A stretch of DNA of 64,000 bases from Caballeronia insecticola (GCF_000402035.1 NC_021287.1:1240001-1304000); one strand, 5' to 3'; counted from the stretch's first letter, positions 42,064 through 51,132 are shown. The notes: generated from the letters alone by a model not told the origin. Translations and numbers: made by a program.

Positions 42064-42810
42064 ATGTCTGAGACTAAACCGAGTGCTGCATCCAACGCTT
42101 CAACTAGCGCTCCCAACGGAGCCAATGCCGAGTCGATCGCCGAGAACATGCGCGCCGCGATCCTCGAGCATCGTCTGGCGCCGGGCGCCAAGCTGACCGA
42201 AGCGCAATTGTGCGAAGTGTTCGCAGTCAAGCGCGGCACGGTGCGTCAGGCGCTCGCGCAACTGGCGAACGAGCGCCTGGTCGATCTCGAGCCGAATCGC
42301 GGCGCGTTCGTCGCGAGTCCGTCGCTGCAGGAAGTGCATGAAGTGTTCGAGATGCGCCGCATCATCGAGCTGGCGGTCGTCGAGCGAATCGCGCAAGGGC
42401 ACGGCATGCGCCGGCTCAAATCGATCAGCGCGACCATCGGGCGCGAGCGACGCGCGTTCGAGAGCCACGATTTTTCATCGTGGATTCGGCTCTCCGGCGA
42501 GTTTCACACCGAGCTCGCAGCGCTCACCGGCAATACGGTGTTGTGCGAATGTCTGTCGGGACTCGTCGCACGGTCGACGCTGATCTCGGCGCTATATGAA
42601 TCGCTCGGCAAGAGTTCGTGTTCCTTCGAAGATCACGAGCAGATTCTCGCCGCGCTCGATGCCGGCGACGCGCTGAAAGCCGCCGATCTGATGGCGCAGC
42701 ATCTGCGCGATGTCGAACTGAAGATGCTGGAGCGGCCGGCGCGCGGCGCGGTCGATCTGAAGGAAGTATTCGCACGACCCGCCGAGCGCGAGAAGGCGCT
42801 CGGCACGTAG
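42064..42810 (+). CDS. GntR-family (FCD) transcriptional regulator
   Basis: A 248-residue regulator with an N-terminal winged helix (about residues 24-92: MRAAILEHRLAPGAKLTEAQ, VKRGTVRQALAQLANERLVD) and a C-terminal helical FCD ligand domain. FEMRRIIELAVVERIA and the metal-binding His pattern FHTELAAL are seen in the FCD part. It lies directly upstream of the NCS1 permease and ureide genes, so a purine/ureide effector is likely. The Ser/Ala/Asn-rich first 20 residues look disordered. Candidate sites are described separately. Confidence 0.9.
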   Translation: MSETKPSAASNASTSAPNGANAESIAENMRAAILEHRLAPGAKLTEAQLCEVFAVKRGTVRQALAQLANERLVDLEPNRGAFVASPSLQEVHEVFEMRRIIELAVVERIAQGHGMRRLKSISATIGRERRAFESHDFSSWIRLSGEFHTELAALTGNTVLCECLSGLVARSTLISALYESLGKSSCSFEDHEQILAALDAGDALKAADLMAQHLRDVELKMLERPARGAVDLKEVFARPAEREKALGT

Positions 42811-43165
42811 CGGCAGCGATAGGGCAGAGCGAAGAATCTGCCATCGACAGAATCAAGTTGTACTAATAAACGGAGACCGTGCCCCGCGCATCAACGCGCC
42901 GGGCGCGTGGCGAGTCGCACGCGCGCACATTCGCAGCGTGCACCGCAATGAACAGGACGCTCACACGAGCGTGCAATGAAAGTCGCCGCAGGGCGGGTGC
43001 GCGGGGCATAAGCCTCGCGTGCTCTTGGTTTCGCGCCCTGCGGCGAAAACGCAAATCCGAAGAATATCGCGCCGTCTTCAACGCCGGCGAAGGTATCCGA
43101 TCGACGCTTGTCACCGAGCATTTGCAGTCTTTTCATTACGCAAGCCGCCTTCCGAAGGAGACGCC
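42811..43165. other. Intergenic region between the GntR and NCS1 permease genes
   Basis: A 355-bp GC-rich gap. AAGGAGA (43155-43161) is the ribosome site of the permease. No convincing promoter, terminator or ATTGT-N2-ACAAT copy was found. Open frames across it are out-of-frame shadows without ribosome sites. Confidence 0.5.
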
Positions 43166-44659
43166 ATGGCCCAGTTCAGTGCATCCGGCAGCCCAGCCCT
43201 GCCGCAATACGAAGAGCAGACATCGGGAGACGATCCGAATCTGCCCGCCGGTTACAGCGACCGCCTCTACAACGAGGACCTCGCGCCCCTCAAGAATCAG
43301 ACCTGGGGCGCCTACAACATCTTCGCGTTCTGGATGTCGGACGTGCATAGCGTCGGCGGCTACGTGTTCGCGGGCAGTCTGTTCGCGCTCGGCCTGACGA
43401 GCTGGCAAGTGCTGATCTCGCTGTTGATCGGCATCGGGCTCGTGAATGTGCTGTGCAATATGATCGCCAAGCCGAGTCAGGTGGCGGGCGTGCCGTATCC
43501 GGTCGCGTGCCGCGCCACCTTCGGCGTGCTCGGCGCGAACATTCCCGCGGTGATTCGCGGACTCATCGCGGTGGCGTGGTACGGCATCCAGACCTATCTG
43601 GCGTCGAGCGCGCTTGTTATCGTCGTGCTGAAGTTCGTGCCGTCGCTGATGCCTTATGCCGATGTGCACCGTTATGGTTTCGTCGGACTCTCGGCGATCG
43701 GCTGGGCGGGCTTCATGCTGCTCTGGGTGCTGCAAGCCGTGGTGTTCTGGCGCGGCATGGAGATGATCAAGAAATTCATCGACTTCGCCGGTCCCGCCGT
43801 CTACGTCGTCATGTTCATTCTCGCCGGCTACATGGTGTGGCGCGCGGGCCTCGGCAACATCGGCCTGAATCTCGGCGGCGTGAAGTATCACGGCATGGAA
43901 GTGATTCCCGTGATGATCACCGCGATCTCGCTCGTCGTGTCGTACTTCTCCGGCCCGATGCTCAACTTCGGCGACTTCTCGCGCTACGGCAAGAGCTTCC
44001 GCAGCGTCAAGCGCGGCAACTTCTGGGGCCTGCCGGTGAACTTCCTGGCGTTCTCGCTCGTGACCGTTATCACGACCGCCGCGACACTGCCCGTGTTCGG
44101 CCAATTGATCACCGATCCGGTGGAAACCGTCGGCCGCATCGATCATCCGTCCGCCGTGATTCTCGGCGCGCTGACTTTCACGATCGCGACTATCGGCATC
44201 AATATCGTGGCGAACTTCGTGTCGCCCGCCTTCGACTTCTCCAACGTCGCGCCGAAACTCATCAGCTGGCGCATGGGCGGGATGATGGCCGCGGTCGCGT
44301 CGATTTTCATCACGCCGTGGAACCTGTTCAACAACCCGGCCGTGATCCATTACACGCTCGACATTCTCGGCAGCTTCATCGGACCGTTGTACGGCGTGCT
44401 GATTCTCGACTTCTATCTGATGAAGCGCGGCAAGCTCGCGGTCGACGATCTCTACACCGTGTCCGAGCAAGGCCGCTACTGGTACACGAAGGGCGTGAAC
44501 CGCCGCGCGGTGATGGCGCTGCTGCCCGCCGCCGTGCTCGCGATTCTCTGCGTGATGGTGCCGTCGCTGGAAGGCGCCGCGAACTTCTCGTGGTTCATCG
44601 GCGCGGGCCTGGGCGCGGTGTTTTATTACTTCCTCGCCGATCGCCGCCGCGAAGTCTGA
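43166..44659 (+). CDS. NCS1-family permease (allantoin/purine/hydantoin type)
   Basis: A nucleobase:cation symporter-1 permease of the inner membrane. Context suggests allantoin, uracil or a related ureide. The ATG at 43166 after a perfect AAGGAGA gives 497 residues. About twelve membrane helices are visible. The NCS1 hallmark NEDLAPLKNQTWGAYNIFAF is near residues 35-55, and VPYPVACRATFGVLGANIPA follows. MKRGKLAVDDLYTVSEQGRYW is at the C-terminal side. Racemase and allantoinase genes are downstream. Confidence 0.9.
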   Translation: MAQFSASGSPALPQYEEQTSGDDPNLPAGYSDRLYNEDLAPLKNQTWGAYNIFAFWMSDVHSVGGYVFAGSLFALGLTSWQVLISLLIGIGLVNVLCNMIAKPSQVAGVPYPVACRATFGVLGANIPAVIRGLIAVAWYGIQTYLASSALVIVVLKFVPSLMPYADVHRYGFVGLSAIGWAGFMLLWVLQAVVFWRGMEMIKKFIDFAGPAVYVVMFILAGYMVWRAGLGNIGLNLGGVKYHGMEVIPVMITAISLVVSYFSGPMLNFGDFSRYGKSFRSVKRGNFWGLPVNFLAFSLVTVITTAATLPVFGQLITDPVETVGRIDHPSAVILGALTFTIATIGINIVANFVSPAFDFSNVAPKLISWRMGGMMAAVASIFITPWNLFNNPAVIHYTLDILGSFIGPLYGVLILDFYLMKRGKLAVDDLYTVSEQGRYWYTKGVNRRAVMALLPAAVLAILCVMVPSLEGAANFSWFIGAGLGAVFYYFLADRRREV

Positions 44660-44721
44660 ACGACGGCCTATAACACACGATAGAACCTGAGAGAAACATC
44701 GAACGCAGTCTGGAGAAAGCA

Positions 44722-45456
44722 ATGCGCATCAAACTGATCAATCCGAACACGACACAGCGCATGACCGAAGCGATGGGCCGCTGCGCCCGCGAAGTCGCCG
44801 CGCCCGGCACGGAGATCGTCGCCGTCAGCCCGACAATGGGCCCGCCGTCCATCGAAGGGTATTACGACGAGGCGGTCGCATCCCTCGGTCTGCTCGCCGA
44901 AATCGAGGCGGGCGAGCGTCAGGGCTTCGACGGCTACGTTATCGCGTGTTTCGGCGATCCGGCCCTCTATGCGGCGCGCGAGCTGGCGCGCGGTCCGGTG
45001 ATCGGCATCGCGGAGGCGGCGATGCACGCGGCGAGCGTGATCGCGCCGGGGTTTTCCGTCGTCACCACGCTGCAACGCACGGTCGGCATGGCGTGGCATC
45101 TGGCGGAGCGCTACGGCATGACGCGCTTCTGCAAGAACGTGCGCGCAACGGATGTCGCCGTGCTGGAGCTCGACGAGCCGGGCTCGTCGGCGCGCCAGAC
45201 GATCATCGACGAATGCCGGCGCGCGCTCGATGAGGACGGCTCGGACGCCATCGTGCTCGGCTGCGCCGGAATGGCCGAATTCTGCCGCGAGGTGGAGGAC
45301 GCCGTCGGCGCGCCGGTGGTCGAAGGCGTGACGGCGGCGGTGAAGTGGAGCGAGGCGCTGATCGCGCTCAAGCTTCATACAGCGAAACGCGGCGACTACG
45401 CGCGGCCGCTGGCGAAACGTTACGACGGCGTGCTCGGGGATTTCAGCCCGCGCTGA
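44722..45456 (+). CDS. Aspartate/glutamate racemase family: allantoin or hydantoin racemase
   Basis: A cofactor-independent racemase of the Asp/Glu/hydantoin family. The 244-residue protein starts MRIKLINPNTTQRMTEAMGR. The two catalytic cysteines expected for the family are in VIACFGDPAL (about residue 76) and IVLGCAGMAEF (about residue 182). In a ureide cluster the likely reaction is interconversion of allantoin enantiomers (HpxA-like), but hydantoin racemase cannot be excluded. A terminator-like structure follows. Confidence 0.85.
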   Translation: MRIKLINPNTTQRMTEAMGRCAREVAAPGTEIVAVSPTMGPPSIEGYYDEAVASLGLLAEIEAGERQGFDGYVIACFGDPALYAARELARGPVIGIAEAAMHAASVIAPGFSVVTTLQRTVGMAWHLAERYGMTRFCKNVRATDVAVLELDEPGSSARQTIIDECRRALDEDGSDAIVLGCAGMAEFCREVEDAVGAPVVEGVTAAVKWSEALIALKLHTAKRGDYARPLAKRYDGVLGDFSPR

Positions 45457-45490
45457 TGGCGTCTGGTGGCGACGGCCAGCGCCACATACA

Positions 45491-45543
45491 CCCGGCGTGA
45501 CCCGGATTATCTGCCCTGATGTATGGGCGCGCCGGGGTCTTTT
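45491..45543 (+). terminator. Terminator-like double-stem structure after the racemase gene
   Basis: Outer arms CCCGGCG (45491-45497) and CGCCGGG (45530-45536) enclose a small GCCC/GGGC stem. GGTCTTTT follows. It would close the permease-racemase unit and let puuE start from its own promoter. Confidence 0.5.
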
Positions 45544-45546
45544 GGC

Positions 45547-45566
45547 TACACTCGATCGTCAACAAT
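45547..45566 (+). promoter_or_regulatory. Candidate puuE promoter element with operator-like repeat
   Basis: A -10-like TACACT (45547-45552) is followed at once by ATCGT-CA-ACAAT (45555-45566). This is the same inverted repeat as the GntR promoter site apart from one arm base (C for T). A repressor bound here would cover the transcription start. No good -35 was seen. Confidence 0.45.
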
Positions 45567-45615
45567 CCCGTTTCTTCATCGCTCACACCAACGCTCAACG
45601 CACCGACGCCCAGCC

Positions 45616-46566
45616 ATGTCACACGATCCGAACTATCCACGCGACCTGATCGGCTACGGCCGCCATCCGGTCCAGGCGAACTGGCCGGGGCGCGCGCGCG
45701 TCGCCGTGCAGTTCGTGCTCAATTACGAAGAAGGCGGCGAGAACTGCGTGCTGCATGGCGATCCGGGCTCGGAGCAGTTTCTGTCGGAAATCGTGGGCGC
45801 GGCGGCGTATCCGTCGCGTCACATGAGCATGGAGTCGATTTACGAGTACGGTTCGCGCGCGGGCGTGTGGCGCATTTTGCGCGAGTTCGAGAAGCGCAAG
45901 ATGCCGCTGACGATCTTCGGCGTCGGCATGGCGATCGAGCGTCATCCGGATCTGGCGAAGGCGTTCGTCGAACTCGGGCACGAAATCGCGTGCCACGGAT
46001 ATCGCTGGATCCACTATCAGGACATGTCGGCGGAGCGCGAAGCAGAGCATATGCGCCTTGGCATGGAAGCCATCGAGCGCGTGACGGGCGTGCGTCCGCT
46101 CGGCTGGTACACCGGCCGCGACAGCCCGAACACGCATCGGCTGGTGGCGGAATACGGCGGCTTCCTCTACGACTCCGACTATTACGGCGACGACCTGCCG
46201 TTCTGGACCGAAGTCGAAGTGACCGGCGGCGAGAAGAGGCCGCACCTGATCGTGCCGTACACGCTCGACACCAACGACATGCGCTTCGCGACGCCGCAGG
46301 GTTTCAACACGGGCGAGCACTTCTTCACGTATCTGAAGGACGCGTTCGACGTGCTCTACGAAGAAGGCGACGAAGCGCCGAAGATGCTCTCGATCGGCAT
46401 GCACTGCCGTCTGCTCGGACGCCCCGGGCGCTTCCGCGGCCTGCAGAAGTTCCTCGATCACATCGAGAAGCATGATCGCGTGTGGGTGACGCGGCGCGTC
46501 GACATCGCGCGTCACTGGCGCGAGCAACATCCATTCGAGAAAACCAACAACGGGACGGCGGCATGA
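45616..46566 (+). CDS. puuE: Allantoinase PuuE (polysaccharide-deacetylase fold)
   Basis: Hydrolyses allantoin to allantoate. PuuE belongs to the NodB/polysaccharide deacetylase family, not the metal amidohydrolase allantoinases. The ATG at 45616 gives 316 residues starting MSHDPNYPRDLIGYGRHPVQ. Family features are VQFVLNYEEGGENCVLHGD, EYGSRAGVWRILREFEKRKM, ELGHEIACHGYRWIHYQDMS and GRDSPNTHRLVAEYGGFLYD. Its stop overlaps uraD (ATGA, 46563-46566), the usual puuE-uraD coupling. Confidence 0.94.
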   Translation: MSHDPNYPRDLIGYGRHPVQANWPGRARVAVQFVLNYEEGGENCVLHGDPGSEQFLSEIVGAAAYPSRHMSMESIYEYGSRAGVWRILREFEKRKMPLTIFGVGMAIERHPDLAKAFVELGHEIACHGYRWIHYQDMSAEREAEHMRLGMEAIERVTGVRPLGWYTGRDSPNTHRLVAEYGGFLYDSDYYGDDLPFWTEVEVTGGEKRPHLIVPYTLDTNDMRFATPQGFNTGEHFFTYLKDAFDVLYEEGDEAPKMLSIGMHCRLLGRPGRFRGLQKFLDHIEKHDRVWVTRRVDIARHWREQHPFEKTNNGTAA

Positions 46567-47084
46567 AGGCGATGCACTACACACTCGACCAACTCAACAC
46601 CATGCCCGCCGACACGTTCGTGACGGTGCTCGCGGGCATCTTCGAACACTCGCCGTGGGTGCCGCAAGCCGCGGCGCAGCAACGGCCGTTCAAAGATATC
46701 GACGCCTTGCACAAGGCGATGTCGCATATCGTCGAAACTGCCGGCAGCGATAAGCAACTCGCGCTCATCAACGCTCACCCGGAACTCGCGGGCAAGGCGG
46801 CGGTGCGCGGCGAGCTGACCGCCGAATCGACGCGCGAGCAAAGCGGCGCGGGCCTCGATCTGTGCACGCAGGAAGAGTTCGACAGGCTGCAGGCGCTCAA
46901 TCAGGCGTATCGCGACAAGTTCGGCTTCCCGTTCATTCTCGCCGTGCGCGGCTACGACCGTCACGGCATCATCGCGAACTTCGAAACGCGTGTGAATCAT
47001 GACCGCGCCGAAGAGCTTCGCACGAGCCTCGACCAGATTTACCGGATCGCCCGCTTCAGGCTGAACGACCTGATCCAGGCTTGA
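46563..47084 (+). CDS. uraD: 2-oxo-4-hydroxy-4-carboxy-5-ureidoimidazoline (OHCU) decarboxylase
   Basis: Decarboxylates OHCU to S-allantoin, the last step of urate conversion to allantoin. The ATG at 46563 overlaps the puuE stop and gives 173 residues. The signature INAHPELAGKAA contains catalytic H72 and E74. SREQ-like STREQSGAGLDLCTQEEFDR and KFGFPFILAVRGYDRHGII are conserved. Upstream HiuH and downstream PuuE activities are both encoded nearby. Confidence 0.95.
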   Translation: MKAMHYTLDQLNTMPADTFVTVLAGIFEHSPWVPQAAAQQRPFKDIDALHKAMSHIVETAGSDKQLALINAHPELAGKAAVRGELTAESTREQSGAGLDLCTQEEFDRLQALNQAYRDKFGFPFILAVRGYDRHGIIANFETRVNHDRAEELRTSLDQIYRIARFRLNDLIQA

Positions 47085-47137
47085 TCCGCATTCACCGTAG
47101 ACGAACGTAACGAAAACGTAACCTAAGGACGAAGACA

Positions 47138-48151
47138 ATGGCAATTCCGACACTCGATCCCAACGCGCCCGAATTCACGCGCCGCTATGTGAATCTCGCG
47201 GACCCGCGACTGGGCGCGCAGGCACTCGAGGCGAGCGACGATTTCTTCGCGCCGAAGGAACGCATGCTGAACCCCGAGCCGGCGGTGTTCATTCCCGGCA
47301 AGTTCGACGATCACGGCAAGTGGATGGACGGCTGGGAAACGCGCCGCAAGCGTTCGACGGGTTATGACTGGTGCATCGTCAAGCTGGCGCGTCCGGGCGT
47401 GATCAAAGGAATCGATCTCGACACGAGCCATTTCACCGGCAACTTCCCGCCGGCGGCGTCGATCGAAGGCGCGCATGTCGCCGATGGTTCGCCGAATCAG
47501 TCGACGCAATGGACGGAAGTCGTGCCGTCGACGACGCTTCAGGGCAACACGCACCACTATCTCGACGTCAACGCCGCGAAGCCGTTCACGCATTTGCGCG
47601 TGAACATCTATCCGGACGGCGGCATCGCGCGTCTGCGGGTGTACGGCCAGCCGCAACTCGACTGGAGTAACGCCGACCGCAATCAGCTCGTCGATCTCGG
47701 CGCGATGGAAAACGGCGCGTATCTCGTCGCGACGAACAATCAGCACTTCGGACTGGCATCGACGCTGCTCATGCCGGGCCGCGGCGTGAACATGGGCGAC
47801 GGCTGGGAAACGCGCCGCCGCCGCGAGCCGGGCAACGATTGGTGTATCGTCGCGCTGGCGCAGCCGGGCATCATCAAGAAGGTCGAGGTGGACACCGCGC
47901 ACTTCAAGGGCAACTATCCCGATCGCTGCTCGCTGCAGGCCGCGTATGTGAAGGGCGGCACGGACAGTTCGCTCGTCACGCAGGCGATGTTCTGGCCCGT
48001 CCTGCTCGGCGAACAGAAACTGCAGATGGACAAGCAGCATTTCTTCGAATCCGAACTCGCGTCGGCGGGCCCTGTTACGCACGTGCGCTTCAATATCTAT
48101 CCGGACGGCGGCGTGTCGCGCCTGCGGCTTTTCGGGACGCTCGCATCATGA
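47138..48151 (+). CDS. alc: Allantoicase
   Basis: Hydrolyses allantoate to ureidoglycolate and urea. The 337-residue protein consists of two homologous jelly-roll domains. The repeated motif [10 protein letters not shown]...DWCIVKLA (near residues 65-90) recurs as [20 protein letters not shown] (near 225-245). Each domain also ends with [23 protein letters not shown] sequence. Its stop overlaps allA (ATGA, 48148-48151). Confidence 0.96.
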   Translation: MAIPTLDPNAPEFTRRYVNLADPRLGAQALEASDDFFAPKERMLNPEPAVFIPGKFDDHGKWMDGWETRRKRSTGYDWCIVKLARPGVIKGIDLDTSHFTGNFPPAASIEGAHVADGSPNQSTQWTEVVPSTTLQGNTHHYLDVNAAKPFTHLRVNIYPDGGIARLRVYGQPQLDWSNADRNQLVDLGAMENGAYLVATNNQHFGLASTLLMPGRGVNMGDGWETRRRREPGNDWCIVALAQPGIIKKVEVDTAHFKGNYPDRCSLQAAYVKGGTDSSLVTQAMFWPVLLGEQKLQMDKQHFFESELASAGPVTHVRFNIYPDGGVSRLRLFGTLAS

Positions 48152-48648
48152 AGAAGCTCGCTATCGAACCTTTGACGCGCGCTGCGTTCCAGCCTTTCGG
48201 CGATGTCATCGAACTCGATGGCGCGAAGCAGATCCCGATCAACCTCGGCACCACGATCCGCTTTCACGATCTGTGCAACGTGGACGTGACGGAGCAGGGC
48301 GGTCATACGCTCGTCAATCTCTTTCGCGGGCAGCCGCGGGCCTTGCCGTTCGAGATCAAGATGATGGAGCGGCATCCGCTCGGCAGCCAGGCGTTCGTCC
48401 CGCTCGATGACCGGCCGTATCTCGTGGTCGTCGCGCCCGCGGGCAATCTCGACGAATCGAAGATTCGCGCGTTCGTCACGAGCGGCTGGCAGGGGGTGAA
48501 CTATGCGAAAGGCGTGTGGCACCATCCGCTGCTCGCGCTCGGCAAGGTGAGCGATTTCATCGTCGTCGATCGCGGCGGGGAAGGGCACAACCTCAACGAG
48601 CAGGATCTGAAGGAATCGCTCTGGCTCACCGAGGACGCGATGCGCTGA
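48148..48648 (+). CDS. allA: Ureidoglycolate lyase
   Basis: Splits ureidoglycolate into glyoxylate and urea, the final step of this ureide pathway. The ATG at 48148 overlaps the alc stop and gives 166 residues starting [20 protein letters not shown]. Cupin-like family segments are [40 protein letters not shown] and [17 protein letters not shown] strong terminator follows 30 bp later, closing the puuE-uraD-alc-allA operon. Confidence 0.95.
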   Translation: MKKLAIEPLTRAAFQPFGDVIELDGAKQIPINLGTTIRFHDLCNVDVTEQGGHTLVNLFRGQPRALPFEIKMMERHPLGSQAFVPLDDRPYLVVVAPAGNLDESKIRAFVTSGWQGVNYAKGVWHHPLLALGKVSDFIVVDRGGEGHNLNEQDLKESLWLTEDAMR

Positions 48649-48677
48649 GCGGACGCGGCTGGCTCGACCGTCATAGA

Positions 48678-48705
48678 AGACCGGAAGCGATTCCGGTCTT
48701 TTTTT
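48678..48705 (+). terminator. Intrinsic terminator after allA
   Basis: 9-bp arms AGACCGGAA (48678-48686) and TTCCGGTCT (48691-48699) with a GCGA tetraloop are followed by six T residues. Confidence 0.9.
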
Positions 48706-48786
48706 CGCCTGCCGGTTCGTGACCGGATCGGGCGCCGGCAGGTACCATAGCGCTTCTCGATGAGCACGACACAAAGGGAAGCACGC

Positions 48787-49791
48787 ATGATCGATCTACG
48801 CAGCGATACCGTCACCCGTCCCGGCCCCGCCATGCTCGCCGCGATGTCCGCGGCCGAAGTCGGCGACGACGTCTGGGGCGACGATCCCACCGTCATCAAA
48901 CTGCAGGCCACGCTCGCGGAGCGCACCGGCAAGGAAGCCGGCCTGTTTTTCCCGAGCGGCACGCAAAGCAATCTCGCGGCACTGATGGCGCATTGCGCGC
49001 GCGGCGACGAATACATCGTCGGGCAGGCGGCGCACACCTACAAGTACGAAGGCGGCGGCGCGGCCGTGCTCGGCAGCATCCAGCCGCAGCCGCTCGAAAA
49101 TGCGCCGGACGGCTCCTTGCCGCTCGACAAGATCGCGGCAGCCATCAAGCCGATCGACAATCACTTCGCGCGCACGAAGCTGCTCACGCTCGAAAACACC
49201 ATCGGCGGGAAGGTGTTGCCGGCGGACTATGTCGCGCAGGCGGCGCGGCTCGCGCGCGATCGCGGGCTCTCGCTTCATCTCGACGGCGCACGCGTCTTCA
49301 ACGCGGCCGTGGCGTCGGAGCGGCCGGTCGGCGATCTGTGCGCGCCGTTCGATTCCGTGTCGATTTGCTGCTCGAAGGGTTTGGGCGCGCCGGTCGGTTC
49401 GGTGCTCGTCGGCTCGAAGGCGCTGATCGAGGTCGCGGGCCGCTGGCGCAAGGTGCTCGGCGGCGGCATGCGGCAGGCGGGCGTGCTCGCGGCGGCGTGT
49501 CTGTACGCGCTGGATCATCACGTCGACGGGCTCGCGCAGGACCACGAAAACGCCGCGCGTCTTGCCGCCGGGCTTGCGCAGATCGAGCCGGTCACCGTGC
49601 AGTCGCACGCGACGAACATGGTTTTCGCGCAGATTCCCGATGCGCATTGCGCGCCCCTCGAAGCATTTTTGAAGGAGCGCGGCATTCTCACGCAGATGCT
49701 TTATGCGTCGCGCTTCGTCACGCATCGCGATGTGTCGCGCGCGGATATCGATACCGTGATTCGCGCGGTGAAGGATTATTTCGCGCGGTGA
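48787..49791 (+). CDS. ltaE: Low-specificity L-threonine aldolase
   Basis: A PLP enzyme splitting threonine or allo-threonine to glycine and acetaldehyde. The ATG at 48787 (MIDLRSDTVTRPGPAMLAAM), behind AAGGGAAG, gives 334 residues. An upstream in-frame start at 48760 is less likely. GDDVWGDDPTV, SLHLDGARVFNAAV and the PLP-lysine K197 in CCSKGLGAPVGS are conserved. It lies between the ureide operon and the urate genes but has no direct pathway link. It could draw on glyoxylate-derived glycine, which is speculation. Confidence 0.92.
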   Translation: MIDLRSDTVTRPGPAMLAAMSAAEVGDDVWGDDPTVIKLQATLAERTGKEAGLFFPSGTQSNLAALMAHCARGDEYIVGQAAHTYKYEGGGAAVLGSIQPQPLENAPDGSLPLDKIAAAIKPIDNHFARTKLLTLENTIGGKVLPADYVAQAARLARDRGLSLHLDGARVFNAAVASERPVGDLCAPFDSVSICCSKGLGAPVGSVLVGSKALIEVAGRWRKVLGGGMRQAGVLAAACLYALDHHVDGLAQDHENAARLAAGLAQIEPVTVQSHATNMVFAQIPDAHCAPLEAFLKERGILTQMLYASRFVTHRDVSRADIDTVIRAVKDYFAR

Positions 49792-49798
49792 ATGAAAA

Positions 49799-49826
49799 AT
49801 GCCCCGCTTCGTCCGAAGCGGGGCAT
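49799..49826. terminator. Bidirectional terminator between ltaE and puuD
   Basis: 12-bp perfect arms ATGCCCCGCTTC (49799-49810) and GAAGCGGGGCAT (49815-49826) with a GTCC loop lie between convergent genes. The A-run before it serves as a U-run for the minus strand. The plus-strand side has only TTGC. Confidence 0.75.
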
Positions 49827-49847
49827 TGCATGGCGTAACCGGAGCGC

Positions 49848-51041
49848 TTATTCCACCGCGCCGCCCGCAAACCACGCGGCCACTTTCTGACGCTCCGCAT
49901 CCGTCATCTGCGTGACGTTGCCGAGCGGCATCGCCTTCAACGTCACCGCCTGCTGGTGCACACGCTGCGCGTTCAGCTTGATCTCGGCGGGCGTGTCCAG
50001 CAAGACGCCTGCCGGTGCGCTGCCCATCATCGTCGGATGTGCGGAGTGGCACGTCGCGCAACGCTGCTGGATGATCGGCTGGATGTCGGCGACCTTGATC
50101 GTCGGCGCGCCGGCGGCTTGTGCGACCGCCACGGTCGGCGCGGGCATGGTCCAGGCGAACGCGCCGAGCACCAGCACGAGGCCCGCCACCGGCATGTACC
50201 ACAGCACCTGACCGCGATGGCGCATCACGAAGAACTGGCGAATCAGCGCGCCCGCCAGCATGATCAGCACGAGGATCAGCCAGTTGTACTTGTGCGTGTA
50301 GGTCATCGCGTAGTGGTTCGACAGCATCGCGAACACCACCGGCAGCGTGAAGTACGTGTTGTGCACCGAACGCTGCTTGCCGCGCTTGCCGTAGATCGCG
50401 TTCGGCGTCTCGCCCTTGAGCATCGCGGCGACCATCTTGCGCTGGCCCGGAATGATGACGAAGAACACGTTCGCCGACATGATCGTCGCGATCATCGCGC
50501 CGGTGATCAGATACGCGGCACGGCCCGAGAACACATGGCACGCGATGAACGCCGCGACCAGCACATAGATGCCGACGCAGATGCCGAGCAGCTTGTCGTT
50601 GGTGCCGAGCAGGCGGCACAGCGAGTCGTAGACGATCCAGCCCGCCATCAGGAAGCCGAGCGCGGCGGACACCGCGACGACCGGACCCATGTCGAGCACG
50701 TTTTTGTCGATGAGATAGGTGCTGGGCGACAGCAGATACAGCACCAGGAAGAGACCGAAGCCCGACATCCACGTGGTGTACGACGGCCAGAACGACCAGT
50801 GCAGATTCTCCGGCATGTCCTGCGGCGCGACGGAATACTTCTGCATGTGATAAAAGCCGCCGCCGTGCACGTGCCAGAAGTCGCCGAAGACGCCACGTCG
50901 GCGCGCGTTCGGGTCCGTAGGCGGTTTCAAACTGTTGTCGAGCGCGACGAAGTAGAACGATTCGCCGATCCACGCGATCGCCACGATGACATGCAGACAG
51001 CGCAATGCGAGATTGAGCCAGTCGGTGACAAAGCCTTCCAT
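49848..51041 (-). CDS. puuD: Membrane urate hydroxylase PuuD with C-terminal cytochrome c domain
   Basis: Oxidises urate to 5-hydroxyisourate, passing electrons to a cytochrome c instead of making peroxide. The ATG at 51041 follows GGAGGAG and gives 397 residues (MEGFVTDWLNLALRCLHVIV). About eight or nine membrane helices carry the DUF989/PuuD core (IGESFYFVALDNSLKPPTDP, FWHVHGGGFYHMQKYSVAP). A C-terminal cytochrome c domain has the haem motif CATCH (C328, C331, H332) and a later Met ligand candidate in LKAMPLGN. It pairs with hiuH upstream on the same strand. Confidence 0.94.
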   Translation of the reverse strand: MEGFVTDWLNLALRCLHVIVAIAWIGESFYFVALDNSLKPPTDPNARRRGVFGDFWHVHGGGFYHMQKYSVAPQDMPENLHWSFWPSYTTWMSGFGLFLVLYLLSPSTYLIDKNVLDMGPVVAVSAALGFLMAGWIVYDSLCRLLGTNDKLLGICVGIYVLVAAFIACHVFSGRAAYLITGAMIATIMSANVFFVIIPGQRKMVAAMLKGETPNAIYGKRGKQRSVHNTYFTLPVVFAMLSNHYAMTYTHKYNWLILVLIMLAGALIRQFFVMRHRGQVLWYMPVAGLVLVLGAFAWTMPAPTVAVAQAAGAPTIKVADIQPIIQQRCATCHSAHPTMMGSAPAGVLLDTPAEIKLNAQRVHQQAVTLKAMPLGNVTQMTDAERQKVAAWFAGGAVE

Positions 51042-51132
51042 GAACTCCTCCACTACCGATTCGTTATGCGCACATCGTCGCGATCTTGGGGACGAGCGCG
51101 ATGTGCTGGTGCGTTGCTCTCAGGTTCTGGTT

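Noticed and set aside
42879..43397. 172-codon open frame upstream of the NCS1 permease
   Set aside because: It overlaps the start of the permease in another frame. Arg-rich, no ribosome site.
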